The position numbers were made by a program, and so were the translations under genes. From Boesenbergia rotunda (Eukaryota; Streptophyta; Magnoliopsida; Zingiberales; Zingiberaceae): DNA of 64,000 nt. The stretch is taken from contig JAGFNQ010005649.1 in assembly GCA_024364735.1 (NCBI GenBank), forward strand, positions 97,065-161,064, written 5' to 3'. Under the pieces are notes generated by a model. It saw only the letters and a list, made by a program, of their open reading frames with translations. It was not told where the DNA came from and searched no databases. Numbering within the stretch: position 1 is the first letter of the stretch; each line of letters opens with the position of its first letter. Shown piece by piece: positions 9,879 through 21,128 of the stretch.

Positions 9879-12233
9879 TGATAAGTGTCATTTTGTTGAT
9901 CATTTCATATGCTTAAATCCGTATTTGATCCATATTTTACTTGTATAATTGTGGATTTACTCTAGATTTTAGGATTTATACTCTTTTTGGACTTAATTGC
10001 AAATTTTGATATTTTCGAGTTGTTTTGCTACTAAATTTTTGATCAACTTTTGCAGGCTCGGAGGGATCATGACCTAGGTTATGTTGGGTCAAGGCTGAGT
10101 CAAAAGTGGACCAGATCAAAGGAATCAAGCGTCGACTCATTTGGACCGTCCGATGCAAGAACGGTTAGATCTAGACCATCTGAGAACTTCTGATCGATCC
10201 GAGTTGGGGTTAAGTCTAATCGAGCGATCAGATCAAGATCTGAGAGTTCCAGCCCAATCGGAGATCATCTAGCCGTTGGATTATGATTAGAGTAATCTAG
10301 ACCGTCCATTTCAAATATCAGTTTGATCTGAGCCATCCGCTACAGATCTGGCAGATCCGAGCTACCACGAGGATGATCCTGACCTCTGATCAAGATCTGG
10401 AAATTTTGAATCAATTCGGACGAGGATCCACCGTTGGATGAAGCGGGATTAATCTCAGCCGTTCAAATTAAATGGGTTAAGTTTAAATCGGAAATTCCCT
10501 CGGCAGATCTCGGGTCGCGTCTTCACACCTTCGAGCTCAGTTTTTTCAGTTTCTTCCTCAGTTTTCTTCCAGTTTTCTTTAGCAGAGGGCGTGACCAACT
10601 CGATCAGCACCTTGGAGCAAGATCTGGATTCTCGGAGGAGGTTTCTATGGAGATTTAATCACTGATTTGTAGCTGTGCGCGAATCTGTGATCAGATCTGA
10701 AATTGGAGCTGATTCCCAGCGATTTGCGAGTTTAAGGGTTCTTGGCTTGCCCTTGCGTGACGAACAAGGTGGTCTTGATACAAGGAATGGTCGAGATTCA
10801 GTTTTATGGCATTTCTTTGAGTTTTTAGCTGTAAATTCATTTCTGCAACGTTTCTGTCTTTGAATTTCTGTATCGGCTGTAGTTTTCTTGTTGAATTGCT
10901 TTCCTTAATTAGGTTCCATTCTTTGAGTAATTAGTTAAGGAATTGTTCAGTGATCAAATTGAACTTGATTTCAGTTTAATCCTTGTTTTGACTCAGCGTA
11001 TCAGAAGTGTTGTAGCTGAATTCCAGTTTATCATTCTGTTTTGCAATTTCCAGCTTGTTTAGTTTAGTTTTCGAATTAATCTTGCTTCAATTAGTTCAAT
11101 TCTGCATTAACATCAGATTAGAAGCTTATTAGAGCACAATAGTTTGAAATCTCAGCTTAACTTTCATTTCAATCCTTGCGTATCAGTTTTGTCTCTGCAT
11201 TTCATCCTTAAGCTGCATATCAACCCTTTTACCTTGCGTATCAGTTTTTCTCCTTGAGTTTCTGAGTTTTGTATCAAGTTAACTAGAGCTTTCATTCTGA
11301 ATTTACATTGTAACTTGCCTCATTTACAAAGCATTCGAATTCAATTTTTGCAGTTGATCTCAAGTTAAGCATTCAGTTTTTATTACTGCAGACTTAGTTT
11401 GTTTCTGCACAAGTTAACTCCATTGTTGTTTCTTTTCTGCATTCGAGCTCTGAAAACTTAGATTCATTCCTGAAGTTTATAGCAAGCCAACATTAGCTAT
11501 TCGGAAGTTTAGATGAATGTTAGATAGAAGCATTTGATCTCAAAAAGCTTGGTGAGACTCTAAATTTAGGTTACTGCATCTAGGCATTTATATTTCTGAG
11601 TTGCTGCTGTCCCTCTTCACTCATCTCTGCATTTCTGGATTCTTGCATTCAATTAGTTTGTTTCAAATTTGACTTTGTTACATCATTGGTTTTATATGAA
11701 GTGTAGTGCTACTTTTCTTGTACCAAGTTCAAATCAAGAGTGCATTCAGTGTAATTAGCTCCTTCTTTTACAATAGCTTTTGGCACAAGGTTTCTCTATT
11801 CCTTGGTATCAAGTTTAGTGATTGAATTCATGTATTTCAATTCTGCAATCAGCTCATTCATAAACTGTTGCATTCAATTCCGAAATTGATTTCTTCATTC
11901 ATGCATTTCGTTTAATTAATAGCCTTGTCTTCCAAGTGATGGATTAGTTCGTTTCTACAATGTTTCATATTATGTATCAAGTTTCCATGACTTCCTATTG
12001 TATTTTCTTGTCTAGTTGAATTCAAACCCCAAATCTTATTTGAAACCCAAAAAATATCTACGACACATAAACTCGAGCACGATTCACACAACTTGAACTA
12101 GACCTTGGAAAAATACGACCTGTGGCCCCTTTACTACGCTTTTCTTCTTTGATTGCAAAAAGGGTTTCCAGCTTTCATCTATAAATATCTAAATTTGAGA
12201 CCCACATTCGTGACAGTCATTTTGGGTCCATCA
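9879..12233 (+). repeat. 5' LTR of the non-autonomous element (2355 bp)
   Basis: Starts TGATAAGTGTCATTTTG and ends TTTTGGGTCCATCA. The first third is rich in GATC-containing words and CCGTTGGAT-like motifs, the rest in T and pyrimidine tracts. A TATAAATA word lies at 12180-12187, very close to the LTR end, so its promoter role is doubtful. Short open frames are present identically in both LTRs and are not convincing genes. Confidence 0.95.
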
Positions 12234-12239
12234 AATTTT

Positions 12240-12257
12240 TGGCGCCGTTGCCGGGGA
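12240..12257 (+). promoter_or_regulatory. Primer-binding site, tRNA-Asp type
   Basis: TGGCGCCGTTGCCGGGGA, six bases after the 5' LTR end. This is the site typical of plant Athila/Tat gypsy elements. Confidence 0.85.
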
Positions 12258-12395
12258 CATACTAGTTGAGTTGTTTGATTTTTTGCTTGTATGCTTATGG
12301 ACATATCATTTGATTCTATTTTCTTTTGCTTTATCTTTTGTATACGGTTGCTGCCATTTTTCTTGTTTGATTTGTGACAGGGCTACAAGATCAAA

Positions 12396-14360
12396 ATGTT
12401 TTCAAATGCACAACCAGAGCTCAAAGGTCTACTGGTGGAGATAAAAAATTTGACTAAGCACTTGAAATCCCAACAAAGACCCAACAATGATTTATCTACT
12501 TACCAGCAGCCATGTCAACAGTTTCAGCAACCAAACTATCAGTTTCAGCAAGGGCAGCCACAATGTCAATCTTTCCAACAATTTCAGCATGTAAATCAAA
12601 ATTTCCAACAGCCCTACTCGAATTTTCAGCCACCAAATCAGTTTTTTCAGCCACCATTACAACAATTCCAGCAACCATATCAGTTTCCACAACAATTCCA
12701 GCCCTATGATCAGAATTTTCTTCAAGACTTCGGAAGACGCCTTGGAAAATTGGTTGATCAAATGAATCAAATTTGGGGGAATGAAGAGGATGTGTCGAGT
12801 TTAAACATTACAAATGCCGAAATTCCTGAAAACTTTTCAGCGTTCAATTTTCCCATTCAAAACAGCCCTGGAGTTGAATTTTTATCAGTTCAAGGTGACC
12901 CTAGTGCAGGGCCAAATCTTTCTTTAATGGATCTTGCAATTTTGGGAGAAGAAGAAGAAGTCATAAAAATCAGGAAACCTACAGCATGCATCCCTCAGGA
13001 GATTCCTGTTAAAAATTCATTTCCAAATTTTTCAGCTCCAGAAGAAGAAACTGAAGCTCCACAGGACCATTCTAGACTTTTATTTTTTGATGATAGTATT
13101 ATTGATGGTCCTAATTTTTCTGATACTGTTATTGCAGATATTACTGAGGAAACATACACAGGAGATGATTCCATAGGTGTAGGGGATTGCACTAAGCCCC
13201 AGGGACCACCACAGTTGACTGGTACATTAGAAGATTCAGAAGATGAACCAGAAAGTGTAGGGACTTGCTTGGTGGAAGCAAGAACCCAAGGATCACCTAG
13301 TTTAGTTGAGTGTCCACCAGAGCTTGAGGCTGAAGAGGAGCATGTACTTGACCAGGAGAAGGCCATGGATACATCTACTCTTGTAGAACCTCCAGGTATT
13401 CTCCAGCACGCTCAGGTAAGTATCTCTCCTCTTTGTTCAGAAAAATCCAGCGAGGTACCTAGTGCTGAGTTTATTGGTTATGATGAATTCATTGATATAC
13501 CTTGTGTAGAAATTGCTTGTGCAAATCCAATAGAGGTACCAAAAATTGATTTCATGGGTTGTAATGCATTACTTGATACATCTCTTGTAGATATGGGTTG
13601 CGAACAAATTTTAGAAGAACCTGAAATTGAAGTTGTTTATTGTGATGAATCTCTTGTTATTTCTTATGCCGAAATTGAGTGTGAAATACTTATGGAGGTA
13701 CCTGAGATTGATTTGATTGGCTGTGAAACTTTTCGTGATATACCTTTGATGAATTTTGATTGTGAAAAATTTTTAGAAGAACCTGAAATTGAAGTTGTTT
13801 ATTGTGAAGAATCTCTTGTTATTTCTTATGCTGAAATTGAGTGTGAAAAACTTATGGAGGTACCAGAGATTGATTTTATTGACTGTGAAACTTTTCTTGA
13901 TATATCTTATGTAGAAACTGCTTGTGAAAAATTTACTGAGGTACCCAAAATTGATTTTATTGGATGTGATGCATTTTTGGATACATTTTATGTAGAGATT
14001 GATGATATTGCACTTCTTTCTTACCCTGAACGCTTGAGGGAGGTCTTACATGGTTTTGCAGGGTCCAGACGACTTCTGGAATGGGTACTCCACCTAAACA
14101 GTCTCCGACCTCCTGGAAGATTTTTCAAAAAGAATAAAGAGGGAGGAGATGAATTTGCTTTAACTTATAGCGCTCCACCTCTGAAGTGGCTATTGAACTT
14201 AAATCACCTTCGGCCACCTGGACAGTTTACTGTGAAGAATAAGTGTGGGGGAGTCCTGCAAAATAAAATTGAGCAAATGAAGGAAATTGTTTCAGCTACT
14301 CCTACTCCTCCACTACCAAGATGGAGATTATTCCTTGATAGACTCCGACCGCCAAAATAA
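12396..14360 (+). CDS. Uncharacterised 654-residue protein of the non-autonomous retrotransposon
   Basis: A single uninterrupted frame in the interior. Residues about 1-35 are charged. Residues 36-110 form a Gln/Phe/Pro-rich region of repeated QFQQP words. At 111-135 there is a short helical-looking segment (FGRRLGKLVDQMNQIW). Residues 140-345 are acidic and Ser/Pro-rich. Residues about 349-540 hold about seven repeats of 27-28 residues built on EVPEIDFIGCETFLDI with YVEI-CEK following. The C-terminus carries three copies of a motif of the form LxxLRPPG (HLNSLRPPGRF, NLNHLRPPGQF, DRLRPPK). I see no zinc knuckle, capsid, protease or polymerase motif. The regular Cys in each repeat is notable. 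Its place after the primer site is that of gag, but I do not recognise it as gag. Intactness in a very young copy suggests selection or recent origin from an active master. Confidence 0.8.
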   Translation: MFSNAQPELKGLLVEIKNLTKHLKSQQRPNNDLSTYQQPCQQFQQPNYQFQQGQPQCQSFQQFQHVNQNFQQPYSNFQPPNQFFQPPLQQFQQPYQFPQQFQPYDQNFLQDFGRRLGKLVDQMNQIWGNEEDVSSLNITNAEIPENFSAFNFPIQNSPGVEFLSVQGDPSAGPNLSLMDLAILGEEEEVIKIRKPTACIPQEIPVKNSFPNFSAPEEETEAPQDHSRLLFFDDSIIDGPNFSDTVIADITEETYTGDDSIGVGDCTKPQGPPQLTGTLEDSEDEPESVGTCLVEARTQGSPSLVECPPELEAEEEHVLDQEKAMDTSTLVEPPGILQHAQVSISPLCSEKSSEVPSAEFIGYDEFIDIPCVEIACANPIEVPKIDFMGCNALLDTSLVDMGCEQILEEPEIEVVYCDESLVISYAEIECEILMEVPEIDLIGCETFRDIPLMNFDCEKFLEEPEIEVVYCEESLVISYAEIECEKLMEVPEIDFIDCETFLDISYVETACEKFTEVPKIDFIGCDAFLDTFYVEIDDIALLSYPERLREVLHGFAGSRRLLEWVLHLNSLRPPGRFFKKNKEGGDEFALTYSAPPLKWLLNLNHLRPPGQFTVKNKCGGVLQNKIEQMKEIVSATPTPPLPRWRLFLDRLRPPK

Positions 14361-16670
14361 AAGGGAGTTTATTTTTTCTTGCATTTTCTTTCATTGCCAT
14401 TTTCCTCTTTATGCTTGCTAGAAGTAGAATTTTCTTTTGAAATGAATTCTTGCTAATAAATGCATGAGTAGAGTAGAAGAAATAAATAATAGACATTGTA
14501 AATACCATTTTGTTTCTTTTGGCATTTTTCCTTGATTAATAGGAATAAATGTATCCCTCTAGGTTATTCTCATAGCAATTTAGAGTCTTTTGAAAACAAA
14601 TTAAATTTGGTTGTTAAAACTTAGGGTTTGAGCTCAATGATGAAATCTTGGATGCTTGAGTACTACTTGGCCATGGATTCTTGATTGAGGACTTGAGATG
14701 AATTATTTTTACCTAGTGATGGTTAGCCTTATTTTTGTGAAACATACATGTGATTGTACTCTAGAACTTGCTTAGGTTCTTTCAAAGTCATATTTCAATG
14801 TTTAGATCACTTCTATAGAGGCTAATAAATTTGTTTACCTTTCCATGTCAATTCTTGGCAAAAATCATGTTCATTCTATTTTCATTCCTTATTTCCTATT
14901 CCTAACCATGCTTTCTAGGGACTTGTTTGTTTGGAGATGTTCTTTGATGTTATTTTGCCCGAGACGGACAAAAGATTAAGTGTGGGGGAGTGGCTAGTGT
15001 GATGGAAACATTTGAAAAAAAAAATGCATTTCATTTTTGAGTTGAAGCCAAAAGATACCCAATTGGAGTGGAGTTTGGTATCAAGATAAATGGGGATTCA
15101 GTTGTGAATTGAAGGTGAATTGGATCTAAGTAATCTCAATTAGAAAGAAATGGCACACGAAAAAAAAAACAGAAAAAAAAAACAGGAAAAAAATCAGAAA
15201 AAAATTGTGCCATGGAAGAGAGTTTGAAAGTAATGGAGTTTGTAGCACTTGGGAAGTAGGAATTATGGAAGTTTTATTTGTCTACACTTTGCTAAATCTG
15301 AATTGAAGTTGTAAGCTTGAATTGTAGAAGGAAATGGTGTGCAGAAATCCGAACAAGGTGGAAACAAGTGAAGAGAAAAAAAATCTGTAAAAAAAAAAAT
15401 CAGAAATTTTGTGCCAAAGAGAAGAGTATGCTATGAAATTGTTTCAGTCACTTTTCTAGGAGCTGAATGGCAGTTATATACGTCTGAATCAGTGCAGGGG
15501 TTGCTGGGATTTGAAGAAGAAAAAAAAAAGAAAAGAAACAGTTTGTATCAATTTGAAAGTGAGTGTGCCATGGATGAAACTTGAATGTGTTGAGCTGAAT
15601 TCTCAATTTGAGCATGTGAACGTCCCACTATAATCTGAGGTTAATTGTTCTGAGTAATCAAGGGAGAGCAAGATCAAGAAGGTGAGCTGGAAGTGTAGTT
15701 GGAAAAGGAAAAACCAGAAGTTAAATTGCCATAAATCAGTTTGGAATCAAGAAGAGGTTGGAAATTGGGTTTTGTATCATTTGAGGGAAAGTACTAATTG
15801 ATGCTACTGGATTCGGGGAAGCTGATCAAATCCTGCATTAAACAAGGAGAAGCTGCAGAGAAATCAGTGAGTTAGCAGCTGGAAGAAAAAAAAAACAGTT
15901 TGAAAAAGGAAGAAAAACACAAAGAAGACCAAGTGGCACATCAAGAAATTTCGGCACAATGGATTAATGAAAATACTCTCATCCAAATTGAAGATCTGCT
16001 CCATTACATTATGATTTCAGTAGAGAAAAGAAAGAAAAAAAATTTCAGAAAAGAAAAGATGAGAAACAAGTTGGCACACAAGTAGAAGAAATTGGCACAA
16101 AGGAATTATTGAATTCTTTTCATAAGATTTTTGAAGGACATTGTCAAAGATTCACTTCATCACACTTTGACTTCATTATATGGACTGAAAGGAGGGCGAA
16201 AATGCATCAAGAATATCCTTGAACATCCAAGTCTTCTATTTCATTCAAATTAGCTATTTACTTTGCTTTTATTCCATTTCTACCATTTCCTATTTCTTTC
16301 ACTTTTGAATAAACTTTTATAGATGATTGATTCTAATCTTGAATAATGGTAGAGAGTAGATAATAAGCAAGCTTATGGTAGTGCAAGAAGCATGTGTGTA
16401 TGAGTGAGCTCCATTTTCATCATGTATCTAGAATTTAGGAAGAGAGCCACCAAAAGTTTCCCTTGAGAGGTTTAGTGAGTGAAATTCATCTCAATGAATC
16501 ATGAAGGTTGAATTTGTTAAGTTGTTGATTTAAGGACAAGATACTAGTCTATAGAGCTTAGATTTTTGAGAATTAACAACCCTAGGTAATTTCTTTTCAA
16601 TTGCTTCTACTTATGTTTGGGAATAAACTAGGGGATACATAGTTTATACTTTTCGCGAGACGCTCAAGCC
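14361..16670 (+). other. Long 3' interior without a convincing gene
   Basis: About 2.3 kb with A-rich tracts (15160-15190, 15380-15400, 15520-15535, 15885-15900) interspersed with recurring GTGCCA/TGGCAC words. A 61-codon Lys-rich frame at 15900-16085 is probably chance in purine-rich DNA. A copy of the polypurine motif lies at 14977-14991, preceded by GAGACGGACAAAAGAT, the usual context of this tract in gypsy elements. Confidence 0.6.
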
Positions 16671-16685
16671 TAAGTGTGGGGGAGT
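16671..16685 (+). promoter_or_regulatory. Polypurine tract before 3' LTR
   Basis: TAAGTGTGGGGGAGT directly abuts the 3' LTR start at 16686. Identical 15-mers occur at 14240-14254 (inside the ORF) and 14977-14991. Confidence 0.8.
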
Positions 16686-19014
16686 TGATAAGTGTCATTT
16701 TGTTGATCATTTCATATGCTTAAATCCGTATTTGATCCATATTTTACTTGTATAATTGTGGATTTACTCTAGATTTTAGGATTTATACTCTTTTTGGACT
16801 TAATTGCAAATTTTGATATTTTCGAGTTGTTTTGCTACTAAATTTTTGATCAACTTTTGCAGGCTCGGAGGGATCATGACCTAGGTTATGTTGGGTCAAG
16901 GCTGAGTCAAAAGTGGACCAGATCAAAGGAATCAAGCGTCGACTCATTTGGACCGTCCGATGCAAGAACGGTTAGATCTAGACCATCTGAGAACTTCTGA
17001 TCGATCCGAGCTGGGGTTAAGTCTAATCGAGCGATCAGATCAAGATCTGAGAGTTCCAGCCCAATCGGAGATCATCTAGCCGTTGGATTATGATTAGAGT
17101 AATCTAGACCGTCCATTTCAAATATCAGTTTGATCTGAGCCATCCGCTACAGATCTGGCAGATCCGAGCTACCACGAGGATGATCCTGACCTCTGATCAA
17201 GATCTGGAAATTTTGAATCAATTCGGACGAGGATCCACCGTTGGATGAAGCGGGATTAATCTCAGCCGTTCAAATTAAATGGGTTAAGTTTAAATCGGAA
17301 ATTCCCTCGGCAGATCTCGGCGTCGCGTCTTCACACCTTCGAGCTCAGTTTTTTCAGTTTCTTCCTCAGTTTTCTTCCAGTTTTCTTTAGCAGAGGGCGT
17401 GACCAACTCGATCAGCACCTTGGAGCAAGATCTGGATTCTCGGAGGAGGTTTCTATGGAGATTTAATCACTGATTTGTAGCTGTGCGCGAATCTGTGATC
17501 AGATCTGAAATTGGAGCTGATTCCCAGCGATTTGCGAGTTTAAGGGTTCTTGGCTTGCCCTTGCGTGACGAACAAGGTGGTCTTGATACAAGGAATGGTC
17601 GAGATTCAGTTTTATGGCATTTCTTTGAGTTTTTAGCTGTAAATTCATTTCTGCAACGTTTCTGTCTTTGAATTTCTGTATCGGCTGTAGTTTTCTTGTT
17701 GAATTGCTTTTCCTTAATTAGGTTCCATTCTTTGAGTAATTAGTTAAGGAATTGTTCAGTGATCAAATTGAACTTGATTTCAGTTTAATCCTTGTTTTGA
17801 CTCAGCGTATCAGAAGTGTTGTAGCTGAATTCCAGTTTATCATTCTGTTTTGCAATTTCCAGCTTGTTTAGTTTAGTTTTCGAATTAATCTTGCTTCAAT
17901 TAGTTCAATTCTGCATTAACATCAGATTAGAAGCTTATTAGAGCACAATAGTTTGAAATCTCAGCTTAACTTTCATTTCAATCCTTGCGTATCAGTTTTG
18001 TCTCTGCATTTCATCCTTAAGCTGCATATCAACCCTTTTACCTTGCGTATCAGTTTTTCTCCTTGAGTTTCTGAGTTTTGTATCAAGTTAACTAGAGCTT
18101 TCATTCTGAATTTACATTGTAACTTGCCTCATTTACAAAGCATTCGAATTCAATTTTTGCAGTTGATCTCAAGTTAAGCATTCAGTTTTTATTACTGCAG
18201 ACTTAGTTTGTTTCTGCACAAGTTAACTCCATTGTTGTTTCTTTTCTGCATTCGAGCTCTGAAAACTTAGATTCATTCCTGAAGTTTATAGCAAGCCAAC
18301 ATTAGCTATTCGGAAGTTTAGATGAATGTTAGATAGAAGCATTTGATCTCAAAAAGCTTGGTGAGACTCTAAATTTAGTTTACTGCATCTAGGCATTTAT
18401 ATTTCTGAGTTGCTGCTGTCCCTCTTCACTCATCTCTGCATTTCTGGATTCTTGCATTCAATTAGTTTGTTTCAAATTTGACTTTGTTACATCATTGGTT
18501 TTATATGAAGTGTAGTGCTACTTTTCTTGTACCAAGTTCAAATCAAGAGTGCATTTAGTGTAATTAGCTCCTTCTTTTACAATAGCTTTTGGCACAAGAT
18601 TTCTCTATTCCTTGGTATCAAGTTTAGTGATTGAATTCATGTATTTCAATTCTGCAATCAGCTCATTCATAAACTGTTGCATTCAATTCCGAAATTGATT
18701 TCTTCATTCATGCATTTCGTTTCATTAGTTCGTTTCTACAATGTTTCATATTATGTATCAAGTTTCCATGACTTCCTATTGTATTTTCTTGTCTAGTTGA
18801 ATTCAAACCCCAAATCTTATTTGAAACCCAAAAAACATCTACGACACATAAACTCGAGCACGATTCACACAACTTGAACTAGCCCTTGGAAAAATACGAC
18901 CTGTGGCCCCTTTACTACGCTTTTCTTCTTTGATTGCAAAAAGGGTTTCCAGCTTTCATCTATAAATATCTAAATTTGAGACCCACATTCATGACAGTCA
19001 TTTTGGGTTCATCA
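16686..19014 (+). repeat. 3' LTR of the non-autonomous element (2329 bp)
   Basis: Matches the 5' LTR throughout except for a 26-bp deletion near 18724 and scattered single changes. Ends TTTTGGGTTCATCA followed by the target copy ATTCT. Confidence 0.95.
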
Positions 19015-19019
19015 ATTCT

Positions 19020-21108
19020 CCAAAGGCACAACTAGAAAACAAGAGAGAAAGATGGAAACTAACCACCAAGTAACGGAATCAAAATTTCGGGAAAGGAAAG
19101 AAGGTGTCGCGATCCGTTTCTTCTTCTTCGGCACCTTCTTGGCGGTTGAAGCTCTCGGCCACCCTTGGGATGTGCGCCGACCCTAGGGGAGGAGAGAGAG
19201 GGGGGCCGGCCCTAGAGAGAGAGAGAGTTAGAGAGAGAGGGAGCTACTAATCTCTTGATAACTCAATTGAGGAATTCAAGCCTAGCCTTGGTTCCTTTAT
19301 ATAGTAGCCTCTCCCTTGCCATGTCTCCCCTTTAACGGAATTAACGGAATAAATTTTCATAAGAAATTTATCTTATAAATTTTCTTATTAATTATTCCGT
19401 CATGCCAAGTTTTATTATAACTAATTTTATAATAAAACAAATACATCTCTACTTTTAATTATGGAATAAATTTTCATAAAATTTATTATATAAATTTTCT
19501 CATCATTGAAAAATCAATTCATAATTGATTTTATTGAATAAAAATAAACCATTTAATGTTTATTTTAATCTCCATAAAAAGAATAAATTTATTATATAAA
19601 TTTTTCTTTATCATGGAAAAATTAATTCATAATTGATTTTATAAAATAAACCAATCCATGGTTCATTTTAATTTCCATAAAAAGAATAAATTTATTATAT
19701 AAATTTTTCTTATCATGGAAAAATCAATTCATAATTGATTTTATAAAATAAAAATAAACCATTTAAAGTTTATTTTAATTTCCATGAAAACAAATTTATT
19801 TATCCATAATTTATAAAACAAATCGCGCTAGATTTATTTTATTAATTAAACCAAATTAATTGGTTTCTCCCCTTTGTTGTGGCCGGCCAAACCAAAGAGG
19901 GTTGGCACCCTCTTTGGCCGGCCAAACCGAGCCGATCCCATCGCGAAATAAACTCATTTAATTCGCCCGATAAGCCTTCAAAAGACTTAGCCATTTTAAG
20001 TTTCCGTTGCGCCTCTGATTAACTCAGATTCGACTTATTTCTCTTGATCGGAAAATCTAATTTTCAACTCATTTTAAATCCCTCGGATTACTCGTAGTGC
20101 GTGTGACTAAATAGGCTTTCAATTTATGTTGGTCGTCTATAATTAACCAATTATAGAACGGTCATGAGTGGCACCTAGTAGTACATCATGACCCCCAATT
20201 AATCGAAAGATCAACGGTTGACCTCAGAAAGATTTCCGAAATCCTTCAGCAGCTCTAATGAATCGTGCCCCATTCCCTTCACCATCTTATACCCACTTGG
20301 TTCAGGACATGGTCTATTTGTGTCAGTCCCCACTAGGCTGACTACGTCACACCTAGCCCAAGTAATGTCTTTCTCGTCCTTTGGATTTCTAATTACTCTC
20401 ATGTATTTAAGAGACTCGCACTCTAAACATGATATGCTCTGGCCAGAGGCTTTGAGTAACAATCCGATGATAGGCCTGGATATACATCTCCTCGCAAGGA
20501 GTGGTGAATCCTTTGTAGGCTGTTCAAACATCTTCGGGCGCTTCGGCTTAAACCCAATCATCCTGGGTCCACACCTCCTTGGAGATGCTTGCTTAAGATG
20601 TTAAAGTATAAGTCTCCATGACCAAGATGACTTGAACACCGTAAGTCAAAGGAACATCGCACTTAAGTTACAGTAATAACTTCAGTGACATATCTTTATA
20701 GATTACCATATGAAGTTTTACAGCTAGTCACTCCAATGAACTAGTTCCCTTAACTAGCATCCATGTTTTTCTCCGGACATCCCAATGTCACCAGCCAGTG
20801 AGAATCAGCTGATTAGAGAATAACCCATGCTAGTCTCAACAGAATTGATAGTGTCCGTTTTTATCAATTCATCGACTGGGGACACTTTCAATACTTCACA
20901 ATTGCACATGTAGAGATAATCACTAGTTGTGATCCCATCACAAATTCTCTTATGCTGTGAATTATATTGCGGACATTCAGTAGATGAGTTTAAGATCCCA
21001 ATCAAATACACAAACATGTATACTCAAATAGTGAATTATCATTTATTAAAATAAATGTTTACAATCGTAAGGCGATTGCCTTAGGACACTTCTCTCATAT
21101 CACTAACA
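19020..21108 (-). repeat. Copia 3' LTR, main part
   Basis: Continues the LTR after the nested element. It begins on the minus strand with TGTTAGTGATATGAG (21108) next to the polypurine tract. It holds a TATA box at 19296-19303, a GGCCGGCC-flanked perfect hairpin at 19892-19917, and an AT-rich block at 19330-19860 of imperfect repeats of about 90 bp (words such as AATTCATAATTGATTTTAT). The open frames seen here on both strands are not conserved coding regions. Confidence 0.85.
19296..19303 (-). promoter_or_regulatory. TATA box of the minus-strand copia LTR
   Basis: CTATATAAAGGAACC on the minus strand. The same box with the same flank occurs in the plus-strand copy (37202-37209), which supports it. 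Confidence 0.65.
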
Positions 21109-21121
21109 AACTCCCACTTGG
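21109..21121 (-). promoter_or_regulatory. Polypurine tract of minus-strand copia
   Basis: GGCCAAGTGGGAGTT-like tract on the minus strand directly before the LTR start at 21108: the plus-strand DNA priming site of LTR retroelements. Confidence 0.7.
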
Positions 21122-21128
21122 CCTAATG

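Larger units (their letters stand above)
9879..19014 (+). mobile_element. Complete non-autonomous LTR retrotransposon (LARD/TR-GAG type, gypsy-like signals)
   Basis: Nearly identical LTRs (9879-12233 and 16686-19014) flank a 4.45 kb interior with a tRNA-Asp-type primer site and a polypurine tract. The perfect target duplication ATTCT is at 9874-9878 and 19015-19019. There is no protease, RT, RNase H or integrase: the only long ORF is 12396-14360. By eye the LTRs differ by about 8-10 substitutions, a 26-bp deletion in the 3' copy (near 18724) and two one-base indels. That is roughly 0.4 percent divergence, hence a recent insertion. The primer and polypurine types match those of Athila/Tat gypsy elements, the plausible source of trans-acting enzymes. 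Confidence 0.93.

Noticed and set aside
9976..10863. Open frames of 60-74 codons in the LTR at 9976-10158, 10434-10658 and 10675-10863
   Set aside because: Two of them recur unchanged in the 3' LTR (16783-16965, 17483-17671) simply because the LTRs are duplicates; no domain, start context or codon evidence.
12178..12190. TATAAATA as LTR promoter of the non-autonomous element
   Set aside because: Only about 50 bp from the LTR end, leaving almost no R/U5; not called as a promoter.
15900..16085. 61-codon Lys-rich open frame
   Set aside because: Chance frame in A/G-rich non-coding interior; no recognisable domain.
20211..20604. Overlapping open frames of 116 and 128 codons on opposite strands
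   Set aside because: They lie inside the copia LTR and are not kept open in the other LTR copy (22737-23197).
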